Assembly (NCBI GenBank): GCA_904066235.2
Contig: CAJFCV020000001.1
Coordinates: forward strand, 6,882,001-6,946,000
DNA length: 64,000 nt
Source of the DNA: Bursaphelenchus xylophilus
Taxonomy: Eukaryota > Nematoda > Chromadorea > Rhabditida > Aphelenchoididae
Direction of reading: 5' to 3'
Shown: piece by piece, positions 1 through 11,746 of the stretch
Layout: the number at the start of each line of letters is the position of its first letter
Numbering within the stretch: the first letter of the stretch is position 1
Position numbers and translations under genes: made by a program
The notes under the pieces: generated by a model
The model's input: the letters and a program-made list of their open reading frames with translations, nothing else
Databases searched by the model: none
Told to the model about the DNA's origin: nothing

Positions 1-45
1 CAACGTAAGAATCATCGAATTTTTCAATGGAACTAATTTTTACAG

Positions 46-673
46 ACGATACTTGGTGATTTAAACAAAGCCCAGAAGTCGTTTGAACAACAAGTCTCCG
101 CTAAGCAAGACACTGGTTCACCATTTGCTGGTATTCTGGAAGATGAAAATGTGAAAAGGCAGATTCTATGTCTCTCCGAGGACGAGTCCATCTTCCTTCA
201 AGACTCCCCTGTGGTTGATGAAGACTTAACCATTGAAAAAATGGAAGCCATCGCCAAGTTTTTCATCGAGTACGACCCAAGGATATTGGACATCAGATTT
301 GAATTGGTACCCAAGAAAATAACGGAGGAACGATTTTGGAGAAATTATTTATATCGAGTCCAACTTATCTGTAAAGCGTCTGAAAATACAGTGAATGAAA
401 GGGTGGAAGCCGTTAGAGAGGAAAACGAGCCAAAGGAGGAAGAAGAAACTGTTGCAGTTGAAGAGAGCAGCAAGACCAATGAGGAAGGTAGGTCGTACGT
501 ACTGGCAATTTAACAGTGTTCAAGATGACTGGGAATCCGAGTTCTTACAAGATATGCCAGATTATGAAGTTGTCAAAGATGGCAAGTCCGAAGAGCAATG
601 GAACGAGGAACTCGATGAACTTCTTGAGAATTGCTCCGACGACAAATTATCCAATGACGAAAAATCGAAATAA
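46..673 (+). CDS. SYAP1-like BSD-domain protein (3' part)
   Basis: C-terminal part of a BSD-domain protein resembling synapse-associated protein 1 (SYAP1), a membrane-linked adaptor that promotes Akt signalling in animals. The window opens inside an intron. The first visible exon starts after the acceptor TTTTACAG at 45 and reads TILGDLNKAQKSFEQQ, then a conserved QILCLSEDESIFL stretch, and the BSD core with FELVPKKI and FWRNYLYRV, the hallmark F-W pair. A 37-bp intron fits best at 488-524, because it restores the frame to the acidic tail containing DYEVV, also found in SYAP1. The stop is at 671-673. The intron boundary is inferred from frame; other GT/AG pairs exist. The upstream exons lie outside the window. 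The family call is firm and the exact orthology likely. The next gene runs toward it, with its stop only 52 bp away. Confidence 0.85.
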
Positions 674-725
674 TTTATGCACATAATGTACAATATAACA
701 CGGATATGCGGTGATATTTAAACAA

Positions 726-3700
726 TTAAATTTCTTTATACATCGAGATTGTCAAGAGGATGTTCAAGTTTTGAGACTGTTGACAAATACTATTAACGGC
801 GGAGATCAAGGATTGAATAGTTGCCACTTGCGGATACTGCAATTTTTTATTTCGAGTTTCTTATGTTTCTTACCTGTTTTATAGCTGTTTGAATACTTTC
901 CTCACAATAGTTGACGGTGTTTTCCAATAACTGTGCCGTTTTCGCGAACTCGGCTTTGTAATTCACAGTTTGCAGGCTGGAGGCGATGTTTTTGGCCAGC
1001 TGAGTTTGGACTTTGCCTACCATCACAATCTAAAATGAGTTGCAACGGAACGGAGTTTATTACCATCTTTGCCTTCTGTCCGAACTTGTCTGGGCTGCCT
1101 CCATTCTCGATGACGTTGTAAAAAGTTTGTGCCAAACGATTCAGCTTCTCATTGTTTTGGTTGACCTGTATAGCACAAAACTCGAGGATCTCTTGATCTT
1201 CTTCATTTATGTTGCCAGTCAATTCAGGTCTCTCAAAAGGACTAGGTACGCCCTTAAACGGGATGTATCTTACGGGTGGAACGTACTAGGCAGCCCTTAC
1301 GGGATGAGCGGGGCAAAGGCAAATACCGGGGTTGCCGGGTCCCGGGGAATATTGATCCTTACTATTCGTTAATTGTTGTGGTTCAGTTTTGAATTTTTTG
1401 GTGAATTTGAAAAATGTTTGAAATGTTTTTGCTTCGGGACTTGGAAAAAAATTTGGGAGGGTTTGAACAAATTTTTGAAATGTTTTCGTTTCGGGACTTG
1501 CGAAAAGGAATTTTTTGGAGAATTTGAATAAAATTTTGAAATGGCAAACCAGGTACTTGCTCCATAGGTCTCCACCCCGTACGCCTAACTCCATAAGAGC
1601 TACCCTGTTGGGGCCATGTTAAAAAAATAAAAAAACGGAAATTACGCGTAGCTAGTATGTATATCCGTTAGTAATTGGTCTTACACTTACTGTTTCGTTA
1701 ACATTCATTGAAATGTTTAGAGACATAAGATCATCTTCTTCCATAACCACCCTTGATTCTGGAGAGTCTGGGGGTAGGTATGATTGTTCAGGAATTAGAG
1801 TGTCCTTCGATTCTGCGAGGCTTCTACCACTGAATGTGGGACTGTCCGAGTTTGTTGAACTAGTCGTTGATTCCCCTCCATCCATCACATCTTGTGATTC
1901 CACCTGACTGGATAATCTTGGAAGGGAACTGTAGAATGAAGTAAGTTCCCGCGGCAAAGTTAACCTGTCGAGCTGACTTGAAGGCATTGATGATGGCAAG
2001 GTTCCATAGTTTAGATCGGTTATAGACGAGCCGCGGTGTCTTTCCTTGAAACCTCTGTTTGCAAAATCTTCGGGGCTTGGTGCCAGAGGGATCTTATGCC
2101 CAATCTCTTTCACAGCATCCATTGCGTTAAGTAAGACTAGGATCTGCAAATATTAGTATTCGAATGCAACTTCTTACCTTCCGCGTTATCATGCTAAAAC
2201 GGTCTAAGTCGTCATCAATGCCTTCATTAGCCCAAGCTCCTCTCCAAAGTTTCCGTGAGCTCCATTGGTCTGCTTCCATAAACTGGAGGTCTTCGAAAAT
2301 TTTTTTTAACTCTTCCAAAATACGACGGGAAAATATTTGTTCTATGTTGCTTGGGTCGTTACATATTCTGTTCACTGCAGTCTTTACGACTTCAAAAATT
2401 CTCTTCATGTCGTTTAGATTGTTTTCCAGTTCCCCATACGTCCTCCAACCTGATCTTGATGACAATTGCGTCATCTTTTCACAATTAAGACGGAGGATTT
2501 CTACGGTTTGAAGAAGATGGTGGTAACTTTCTTTGTTCGTGGGCAATGGTGGTGAGGTAGGGTTTTTTTGTGAGCCCGGTTGTTTTGGATATACTTTTAG
2601 GCTGGGAGAGGACATAGAGTAATTCTTGTTTAAACCAGAATTGATAAGCTCGTTGGGATCTAGAGTCACAAATAAAGTTTTTTTTTCAAATATCCTACCA
2701 AATGTTTCGAGACTTCTGATTGCTTCCTCAACGGGATCAGTCGACTCTACAGGCCGAGAGAACGTCTTTGGATACAAATTAGGATTGCTGTTGGTTCTGG
2801 AAGATATCGGTTTGGTTACCTCTTGCAATGAATTGGATCTGTGGCTAAGGAAGCTGTTCAATCGCGGTTCTTCCTTTGGGGGTTCCTTATGGAGAGATGG
2901 AAGGGACTTCAATGACGAAGAAGGGAACATCCCGAAATCGTTGGTTCTCCTCTCTTCGCTTCTCGTTAGTCGGCTTGTTCCCGAGTCCACCGGTTTTGGA
3001 AAATGACGAACAGTTGAAGAAGCTATTACGATCCCGCGATGAAGGGTCATGAGAGGAGGAAGTTTTGCGGTGTTAGAAAATGTTCCTTGGTTTTGAGTAG
3101 GAGTTGTTGAACGAGAAGAACTGAACCAATAGCGAAGGGAATATCCGATCTTACCTTATCGGAAAACTGTGATGCACAGAATCTGAAGTAGGAGGTGGTT
3201 TGATAGCGTTCAATTTAAAACTTGTCGGCTTTTCATGTATCCTAAAATAATTTGAGTGACAATTTTCTTCAAACCACTCACTGTTGATTTTCGTGATATC
3301 CAATGTCATTTCTGAGATTTGGCATCGCTGGTCTTAAGAGTGAGTCATCACGGCCCCAAGAATCTTTCGAGTTCTTTTTTTGAATGTTGGAAGTATTGTC
3401 ATTTCTTAAAGAACCAAATTGAGTGCTCAGATCCGGGACTGATTCTCCTGTATTCTCGGATTTCCCGGGACTTAGATGGGGCGTATAATCCGTTGAACGC
3501 TGATCCAGGCTAAAACCAGATACAAAGTCGTAGACAATGTTGTTTGCCTACAGTCCTCATTTCTAATTTATTTAAAACTCACCCATTTGTCACGAATCTG
3601 TCTCTTTGAAGTAGATCCGGTGTGGATTCAAAGGCCGTTAACGGCTGTGAAAAATCGGGCCTTTTTCTAAACGCTAGATGAAAATTGTTTATAGAGGACT

Positions 3701-4177
3701 TACAGAGTACGCGAAATTAATGTTGGAGTCGAATTCCTTACACTTGAGATCTCAATGAAGTTTGGTTTGGTGGAAAGAGTCTAAAGAATTAATGATCACG
3801 ACCTCTTCAGAAACCAGATTGGCAAAGAAAATCAATTCTTACCGCAGCTCTTATTGGCACATCTCTGACAATGGCGTTTCTGGAAACGTCATTCATACTT
3901 AAACCATGATTACAAGGTGTAGTTGATGAAGCTCTGGCTTGATTTTCTAATCCACGCATTCCTGTAGCATAATTTAAGAAAAAAAATTTTTACCATTACT
4001 GAACAACATTCTTGGGATCTTTTCTCTCATAAAGGGAGACCGGAAGAAGTCATTGTCCATCATAAATAGCTGGCCAACACGATTCGATAAGTCAACCTGG
4101 AACAATTTTTTGTAGGAATGCCGAAAGTTGTTCAAAACAAGGAATTCATAACTTACCGTACTCCCGTCTGTGTTCAT
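726..4177 (-). CDS. Cas/BCAR1-NEDD9 family focal-adhesion scaffold, no SH3 seen
   Basis: Adaptor of the Cas family (p130Cas/BCAR1, NEDD9, EFS), which links adhesion receptors and tyrosine kinases to Crk and Rac. I count 12 coding exons (726-836, 874-1029, 1064-1231, 1691-2143, 2178-3120, 3155-3241, 3282-3509, 3583-3666, 3704-3780, 3843-3961, 3994-4096, 4157-4177) totalling 2550 nt, or 849 residues. Two Cas domains are visible. The four-helix serine-rich region has GWRTYGELENNL and DDDLDRFSMITRKV (about 2200-2520). The C-terminal FAT-like domain has EEDQEILEFCAIQVNQ and KVQTQLAKNI (about 874-1220). The N-terminal half is low in complexity and rich in Ser, Pro and Asn. I found no SH3 domain and no YxxP substrate repeats. 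The chosen ATG (4177) is the first in frame after a stop, so an upstream coding exon may be missed. One intron (1232-1690) holds a repeat; the others are 32-73 bp. Confidence 0.8.
1378..1552. repeat. CTTCGGGACTTG tandem repeat in Cas intron
   Basis: Inside the 459-bp intron of the Cas-like gene lie degenerate units of about 70 bp, each containing a version of CTTCGGGACTTGsnAAA followed by A/T-rich TTTGGnGAATTTGAA. The same unit recurs, also tandemly and inverted, at about 21180-21230 and 21770-21950. It is a dispersed repeat of unknown class. Confidence 0.6.
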
Positions 4178-4456
4178 AATTAACCTCGCAGATTGTAAAT
4201 TGACTTTGCCGAAGGGTGGTAAACGATTCGAATGATATATCAAAAAGGAAGAAACGTGAAACCGTTAGTTTCTCCTCTTCCACGCTGGAAAGGTTTAATG
4301 ATTTGAAACGGGGAATGTTCACTAATGGTTGAAGAAACACGTCGTCTCTAAAGGTCGCCTTAATTGGGAACGGGACAAAGGCCGGTTATCACCCGAAACG
4401 GTATCGAGACAGAATGACTAAGCCATTAAAATACTTGGACGTTGCATAACACAGCG

Positions 4457-4538
4457 AAGCTCAGGCTTAGGCATAGCCTTGAATCATCACCTATAACCTC
4501 CTTGCGCAGAGGTTACAGATGATGATTCGAGGGAGCTT
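4457..4538 (-). ncRNA. Candidate structured RNA: 20-bp hairpin in a multi-branch fold
   Basis: Positions 4481-4500 and 4509-4528 are inverted copies around an 8-nt loop. Read on the minus strand, all 20 pairs form, 18 Watson-Crick and 2 G-U. On the plus strand those two positions become C-A mismatches, so selection on structure would point to a minus-strand transcript. A second small hairpin (AGGC/GCCT) and an outer AAGCTC/GAGCTT stem (4457-4462 with 4533-4538) could close it into a branched fold. No known snRNA, snoRNA or tRNA family fits. It could also be a relic of a palindromic repeat. Confidence 0.35.
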
Positions 4539-5116
4539 AAGAGGATTTGTTACGCTTCGGTGGCACCTTACTCACAGCCTCTCTGTCTATCATAACCACA
4601 AACATGGGAAATATATCGCTTATTCATAATGCTCAAATCGAAGTTCCCATGCGAGAAAAAGAGTCCATTAATACTTTCCTCTGATCAAACTCAACCTCAC
4701 GATTTTTCGTTCCAATTATGTTACAGTCATGTTTTACTTTAATTTTGTGTTTTTTGACAACCGTATATACGATTAATTTCAAAATACGATAATGTTTATT
4801 ATTAAATAAATATAAGGTGACATTTGCTAGATTATGCCGAATTTTGTCCAATGAATTGGGTCATTAATTATTCACCAATGTCATTAACGACATAATATTA
4901 TTACCGTATTTCTTGTGAGTGAGTACGGTTTATAGGTCTGGAAACAAGAAGTCGCCCAGCCAAACAATACGCCGTCACAAATGCATCCAGATTTCGTTGC
5001 TGACTGAACTTGTGTTCTGTTTCACCCTCAAAATAATGTGATGTTGGTATTTTATCTTCTAATAAACCAGTTGTGTTTGTTTTCGTTCAAAACTGAGCCC
5101 GTTGTATGCGGAAGGC

Positions 5117-5182
5117 AGTGGGACAGCGAGACAAGCCGCTTTCCCCGCGGTTTGAAAGCGTCCTCTGGTCCCTTGTCCCACT
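5117..5182. ncRNA. Candidate 66-nt hairpin
   Basis: An inverted repeat with outer arms AGTGGGACA and TGTCCCACT and inner arms CGCTTTC and GAAAGCG around a 10-nt G/C-rich loop, with internal loops between. The size and shape resemble a precursor-miRNA-like stem, but the unpaired internal loops are large. It lies about 175 bp upstream of the MPRIP-like start codon, so it could also sit in a 5' UTR. No family was recognised. Confidence 0.25.
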
Positions 5183-5356
5183 TTTCTACAAAAACTTATA
5201 AACCGCTGGGAATTTATTTGTTTTGCGGGGATAAATCCGTTTTCGGAAATTTGAGAGTCTCGGGTTAAAGAAGAGTTACAGCCATTTTTTGAGCGAGAAG
5301 ATCACAATCGCCGCCAGCTTGATGTTGTTATGGATTCAAGGCGCTAAATCGAAGAA

Positions 5357-8300
5357 ATGGAGTTAATCAACCACCATAAAGTATGCCTTCACTTCGAACC
5401 AAATATTTTCAACAAAAGTCGATGCCAACATTGTTTTCGAGTCAAGGAGCAACACCAAAAATATGACTACATTCGAAAAAAGGTAATTTGATTGCAGTTT
5501 CCTTGATGTTATCTTCTACCTTCCGATTTTCGTCTCGCGGGAAAAAATTTTACGCCGCTGAACAGGTCATACCAAAGAATTGAAAATTTGCGGCGAAAAC
5601 TTCATTCGGCTTGAATCGGGCTAGTGATCGGGGATTTTATCTTCCCCACCATCGACAAAAGAACGTTTTATCCCTGATCGTCGACCTGATTCTATGCCGG
5701 CTCCGCTTTCCTTTCACCGGTTCTTTTGCGTTCGATCCATCGCCTCTATCCAGCGGAGAGAGTGACCTGCGGATTGACTGACATCAATAATATAATTCTT
5801 GTTTCCAGATGGCCCGCAAAACGTTAGCCTGCGGGTTTTTATATGTTGCTCCATCCAACTTAGATTTTTCCCAACCAAATCACTCGAGCAAGGTAAGTTA
5901 TACCGATTGAAATCCATTTCTTTTTTATTTTAGAGATGGCAAAGGCGATGGTTCAGCCTTTATGACGATGGAGAATTCATATTTGCTCTCGATGAAAATG
6001 TAAGACCAACATATTTGGAAGTTATATTGTTTTTTAGCCAGACACGGTCCCGCAACTTCGTATGGACATGAACAAATGCATTCGGGTCTGTTGCGCAGAT
6101 GCCATCACTCAACATGCACACAGTTTACTGTTAGCCTTCTCTAATTCTGTTAATAATGAAAATAGTCATCCAGCAGTTTGCTATATAAAGGCCGACAACA
6201 CTGAAGAAATTCGATGGTATGTTTTTCAAAACATTACTTTATATTTTTAGTTGGGAAAATGTTCTTCAGACGTTTTCGAACCAAAATACGATCCAAATCA
6301 CTCCGTCATGCTCATTCTCTCTGGACGAAACTCACAATTCAGAACCTTTATCAGGCGATATTCTACTTGTAGGTTAACACTGTTGTAACTGACTTGATTT
6401 CCTTTAGCCACCAGATTGTGCGAATTATGGTTATGCGATAGAACACACAGATATTCATCCAGGAGACGAGTCGGATGCTGCCTTTTCAAATACAATTGGA
6501 AGGAATTCTATTCGGAATGATGAAGAGCCGAAACAAGTTCCCGATGTAAGTTTTTTTGTATTATTTACTTGAGATTTAGACGTTTAAAATTGACACTTCA
6601 AATGTTTATACCCTGCGGAAAGGGTGGCTTACTCTGAGGGGGAAGTCGGAGAACCAATACCAGAAATACTGGGTGGTTCTCGCAGGCCTTTCTCTAAAAT
6701 TATACAAGTAAGTTATCCTGGCCTGGTCTACGTAATATTTAGTGATGTTTGGGTAGATGATAATGCAGAACCGGCTATTACAATTGACCTTTCTGAATGT
6801 GAAAATGTTTATCCATCGACTAGAAATTATGGCATTGAAATCAAATGTAAAAGGGCTAGATATGTGTTGTCAGCCATGACCCCAGGCATTCGGGACTCCT
6901 GGATCAGCGCATTACAGCAGAATCTTCATAACCCATCGCCTAATTATCTAAACTCCATGGATAACGCTGACGCCGCTACCCATGACTCCACTGAGATCTT
7001 TTCGTTTACAGTAAGTATTCACGAGATACTAAAAGATTTTTTTAGAAAAAACGGAAACACATTGCTTATGTGGCGCCAGAATCGCATCACAGTAATTCGG
7101 TTATGGATGGAGAACTGTCGTCTACAACAGATGAAAACGATGAGGAAAATCTGACGCGACTGGAATCTTCGCAACGGAACGGAACCCGGGAAGACAGGTA
7201 TTCATTTTCTGATTAGTGTGTCCGATGCCCCTCCAATTATGACGGGTGGATGCGGCTTACAAACGTCGATTATGACCCATGGTCCTATTAAACGCCCTGC
7301 TTTGAGAGTTGGGAAGGCGGCAAGACATCCAAATAGCTAGAGTGCTGGACAAAATTAAACCGCACGTTAGAAATTGCTGTAACTTTTTTGGTGATCAATA
7401 GTAATATGTCATATTTTTCACCTAGTGTCCTACAAATCTTGTGCCAAAAATTATTTCGGGAAATTTCCACAATTTATTGTTAGAAAAACGTTGAAAAAAC
7501 CCCAAGTTTTGGAGGTTTTCTTTGCGACAAAGTTATAACCGCACTTATGAATTTGGTTAATTAGCTCAATTAAACCACTGAATAACAATGGCTAATGTTT
7601 AGTTAAATTACCTGAGGCTTCATCAACGGCCAGGAATACTCTGAGCGAGCTTTTTCAATCTCCTGGCTAAGATTGTTCCAGAATAGGAAAAGCGTCTCTT
7701 CTAGCTCAGTTACGGTAAAGTAATGCTTGTTGTCGCGGTGTAATTCACAAACCAGGAAGCCCCACACGTTCTCTGTCGGATTTAAATCCAAGGAACACAT
7801 GGGCCCTTCCAGGGTAACGATTCCTTTCTGTTCAAAGAACAGGTTTGTTGACCAGTTAATATATACGCGAGCATTTTGCTGTATTAACGTGTAGCCTGGT
7901 TGCCAATACGGTACCAGATGCTTGCCTAAGACTCCCTGTTACTCAAGGCTACCCTTGCGTTTTGATATGGCCGCCAACGGAAGCAAATCATCAACGGGCC
8001 ACCTCCAACATTACGGCGCGAGAAGCAACGCTGATTTTGTGCCAGTAGTATGAGTAATGTGTGAAATCGTCAAGGACATCGTTTGGCCATACAATCTCCG
8101 AGGAATTCGGTACTGTAACGATGTGAAGCTGACTTTTACCTAATGAACCTGTTTTGTCAATTTCACCTTGGCAATTTCCGACCGCGCACTGAAAATTATT
8201 ATATTATGCATCCAAATTCATACTCTATTGTAATTTACCTTTATTTACATTCCAGCCGGTTTTCGGACCTTCTAAGTTCAACCGTCGATGGAATAAGTCC

Positions 8301-10812
8301 TGCGGATATCTTGTCCCCGTCCTCACGCGCCTTTGATTCGGAATCGCCCTTGGGGGACCGAGTTTCCATCTTGCGGTATGTCATGCATTCATCGAATTTT
8401 TGAAATCCCTGTCCGACCGATGCAGCTCTATTTTCTCTTCAGCTCCCAGCCCGTTTCGACGTCGCCTAACGGCACTTCATCTTTTATTACGAATGTCAAC
8501 GACCAGGTGAGAACCCTCAGAGCACAGCTCGCGCAGACTATCAGTCGACTGAAAGAAGTGGAAAATGAAAATTTTAGTCTCCGCACCTTGTTTCCGTCGC
8601 CAGAAGTAAGAACTTTTACATAAACTATGGATTGCGTTCTGTATATCCTACGCCTTTGAGATAGGATACAAAACGATTTCCAAGGCTCATTCTTATTGCT
8701 TTTCGTCTCCACTTTCTTTCTACTTGCAGGTGAAGAAAGACGGAGCCGTTCCGGGATTCAGGTTTTACGGCGAAATGGATGTTCTTCATCCAGGCTACCC
8801 ACGAACACACAACGAGGGTCCTTTGCAGTTGTAAGTCCAATCCCTCGTCTTCAGTCATTTGTTGACGGAACGTCGTCAATTGGGGAAAAGAGAATTGGGG
8901 AACTGAAAAATAGGTTTTTTCTTGCATACGAGTGGCTAGGGAATATCAGCACGTGTAGTTACGATACCGTATGGCTGCAAATTTGCGGCTACTGTAATTT
9001 TTTACACCTGGTCCTTGAATGTTACTTTTAAGCTGAGTAATATTGGGGACAAATGTAGTGCTGAATGTTTGCTAATCTAAATCAGCTACAAGTGAACTGT
9101 TTGTTAATGATTGCATTATTCACTTCAAAAATTTTTTTTTTGTATTACGACATCGTAGTGCTGAAGGTCCTCACCGTAATAAAGATAAACAAAACTGTCT
9201 GTATCTTTTATAAACGCGGTCATATTTTTTGATCTCAAAAGTAGTTGAGTTACCGTAACTCCATGTTTTGATATGTCTTAACGACTTATATGCAGGGAAA
9301 GAAGTGTTTTGGTTTCCTCAAATCTCTTTTTCCCCAATTGTCGATTTAAATTTGTTGATTTCAGGTCCGTTGAGATCAGCAGACGTTTAGTTTCATTGTT
9401 GAAGGTTCAAGTGGGCGCTCTGTCCAAGGTATTACATTCCACGCAGAATGCTACAAGTTTTATTTATCTCCGAAGATATGTGGATAGTCTAATTAGAACG
9501 GTCGCCGGAATGGACGAAAATGTCACGCAGGACTTGGCTACGATGGAGAGAACGTTCGAAGGCGTGATTTCAGCATATGACAAGGTAATTAACTCTCCAA
9601 GGCTTGAAGGATAATTTTTTAGTTGAGTTCGGTGATCGGTTCAACTGATTCATCGAACCGTGCCGAAAACAATGATGGAGACGACTTACGAAAGGAGATC
9701 CAGGCTTTGGAGGCCGAAATTGAAATAATTCAGGTACGATACGAGTTACAAAGGTTGTGACTAAAATTACGAAAGTTATAGGCTGAACATGGAGAACAAC
9801 TTAAACAGCAGCTTCGAGAATTTGAGAAGCAGTCCAAAATATTGGACGATCGGATCAGATGCCTTGAAGCTGAAAACGATGATTTAAAGAATTGCATTCA
9901 ACGGAATGGCTCTTCCACTTTGGAGGAAAGCATTGAAAAAATCAAATCTTCGTATCAAAAAATCATGCAAAACCTGAAGCAGGAGTACGAAGAGAACATC
10001 AAAAAAATTGATGAACATCATACCTATGAATTAGAGGAGGAGAAACAGGCCACAAAGATCGCCCTTGATGTAGTCCAAAGAGCACACGATGAAGAAATAA
10101 GACGTCTGAGAGAAGAGAGACATCATCAGAATTGTTGTTGCAATCAGAAAGAAGAGCCTTGCAAGGAAGTAATGCAGATGATGCGGAACGAACTCTTGAA
10201 TGTTAAGAACTTATATTCATCGAAATGTACGGAAAATGCAAGGTTAGAGGAAGAAATGGCATCATTGAAAAGCCTAAGCAGAGTCCAAATCAGGTGAGAA
10301 GGAAACGTTTTATAGGAATCATAATTTGCAGAGAGCTCAAGTCGGAGAATGAATACCTGAGATCAGAGATCCGCATGAAGGAACAATCTCTGATGCAGCT
10401 TAGAAGATCACTTGAAGATAAAGAAAAGGAGCAACTTCCACTTAAGATACCGAAAAGAACTGCGAGTCTTTCGACAGGTTCGCTCAACAAGACAGAACTT
10501 TCTCCATCTACTGTACCAGATGTCTCTCAAACTACAGAGGATGTCGTCTTAAGGCCGCCCATTCGAAAAGTGAATCCTAATCGACGGAATGGTAAGAAGA
10601 AGGACTTTTTTAATGAGTAAATGGTTTCAGATGTTAGGTACTTCAGTAATCCGATCATTCCAATTTTGAAGGATATAAATACATCTGCAAATGCTGAGTC
10701 TCGAAAGCTACCTGAAAGTTTGATGAGTGAGGTGCGTCGATCACTGGCCGTCCCAGTCAGCGAGCGGCGGAAATTCTTCGAACGGGTCGCCGAATACAAT
10801 GGCTCGTTCTAA
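5357..10812 (+). CDS. MPRIP/outspread-type PH-domain and coiled-coil protein
   Basis: Homologue of myosin phosphatase Rho-interacting protein (MPRIP; fly outspread), an actin-binding scaffold that brings RhoA and myosin phosphatase to stress fibres. The first exon (5357-5482) has the diagnostic N-terminus, [16 protein letters not shown]. The next exons (5809-5892, then about 5935) give a first PH domain with [13 protein letters not shown] and [15 protein letters not shown] second PH domain (about 6580-6940) contains [27 protein letters not shown] and [28 protein letters not shown]. Coiled-coil exons follow at about 8450-8605 and 9365-10460, with [16 protein letters not shown] matching the MPRIP tail. 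The C-terminus reads [15 protein letters not shown]. Most introns are 34-45 bp. A roughly 1.2-kb intron (about 7200-8450) carries a decayed Tc1-like element. Exon edges in 7200-9365 are the least certain. Confidence 0.82.
7338..8190 (-). mobile_element. Tc1/mariner-like element fragment in an intron
   Basis: About 0.85 kb homologous to the first half of the element at 16742-18310. On the minus strand it encodes a broken C-terminal transposase piece with [15 protein letters not shown], the typical SPDLNPIE-VW block around the third catalytic acidic residue of Tc1/mariner enzymes. The reading frame is interrupted, so it is inactive. Its right edge, CGCGCACTG, matches an internal CGCGCACTG of the larger copy, which suggests a natural element end there. 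It sits in sense-neutral position within the MPRIP-like gene. Confidence 0.7.
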
Positions 10813-11746
10813 AATTGTATATTAACGGGAAATTTTTTACGGAAGCATTCCTTATTTTATATTAATTATTTTACTGAATCCAAGTAAAGAATATCAGATT
10901 GTTGATTCAATGTTGATTTGGTTTCAATAGTCCTCATTACATGCGTCGAGTTTTGTACCTACTTGTTGTTCAGGTACGCGAATCGGGTAAAGTTATTCTT
11001 GGCTCATGATTTACTATAAGAATGGAGAAGAGAACTTAAAGAAACGACATGCTTTTCTGTGTCTCCATAGTCTTGTCTTCTTTCGGCCGAAAAGAGGGGG
11101 AGGTCTTTTTCAGAGCCGGAGCTTTGTGTGCGGCGGCGTCTTCGTTACCAGCTGGCTATTCCAATCTCCAGCCAATGTCCAATAGCGGACTAAGGCTCTT
11201 TAACTTCCCGTCTTGCTTCAACCAAAAGTCCTACTCTCAAAAGAAAAAGAAACTCCTCATCGGAAAACCGTTGGAATAAGCGGACCGCTGTCCAAGGGGA
11301 TTCTCTTGGCCGCCGCAGCACGGGAGTATAGAGAGATTGGACGTGTGCAGCTGCGAGCGGCCTCTCGCCTGCACACCCACTGCATCTAAACTGACTGCCT
11401 GGCGGTCTCTCACTCCCCCATCCTATCCATCCTTCTCTTGTCCACAAGTCCGACGCCGTCGCTCGCAGCTCCGCGAAAATTCCTCTGAGCCCTTCAGGCA
11501 GGACCACGTTCGTTTCTTTTTGCGGGGATCTCGATCCGCACTCATCAAGTTGCCCTCATCCACGTCGCCGGCGTTCCTGACTGTCATACGGGCCCTGCGT
11601 GCTCGAATACTTGACCGTCGATTTCTATCTCGCCCATCCCGTCCACATTCGTGTCGCGTTCAAACAGCGGTCCAAATTCAGATTCCTACCCTGATTCGTT
11701 CCGCGGAACGGTGGGCCTGGTCCCCACCCAACCCCAGCATCCTGTC
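10813..11746. other. Intergenic region and 5' UTR of the RGS gene
   Basis: No gene was recognised. The first half is A/T-rich and holds the 3' end of the MPRIP-like gene. From about 11050 the sequence becomes G/C-rich, as expected for the promoter and leader of the R7 RGS gene downstream. Open frames here show no family resemblance. Confidence 0.4.

Larger units (their letters stand above)
4178..5356. promoter_or_regulatory. Divergent promoter region with two RNA-hairpin candidates
   Basis: About 1.2 kb separate the start codons of the divergent Cas-like (-) and MPRIP-like (+) genes, so the stretch must hold both promoters. No protein-coding signal was recognised on either strand. It contains two strong inverted repeats (4457-4538 and 5117-5182, listed separately) and an A/T-rich middle (about 4640-4900). 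No TATA box or other named site could be assigned. Confidence 0.4.

Noticed and set aside
3510..3582. Shorter 35-bp version of this Cas intron (acceptor at about 3548)
   Set aside because: It puts the upstream exon in a frame with a stop; the 73-bp version joins both exons in frame.
4498..4512. U6/U4 snRNA-like TGCGCAAGG near 4500
   Set aside because: Only about ten bases match, and they form the loop of a hairpin; the rest of U6 or U4 is absent.
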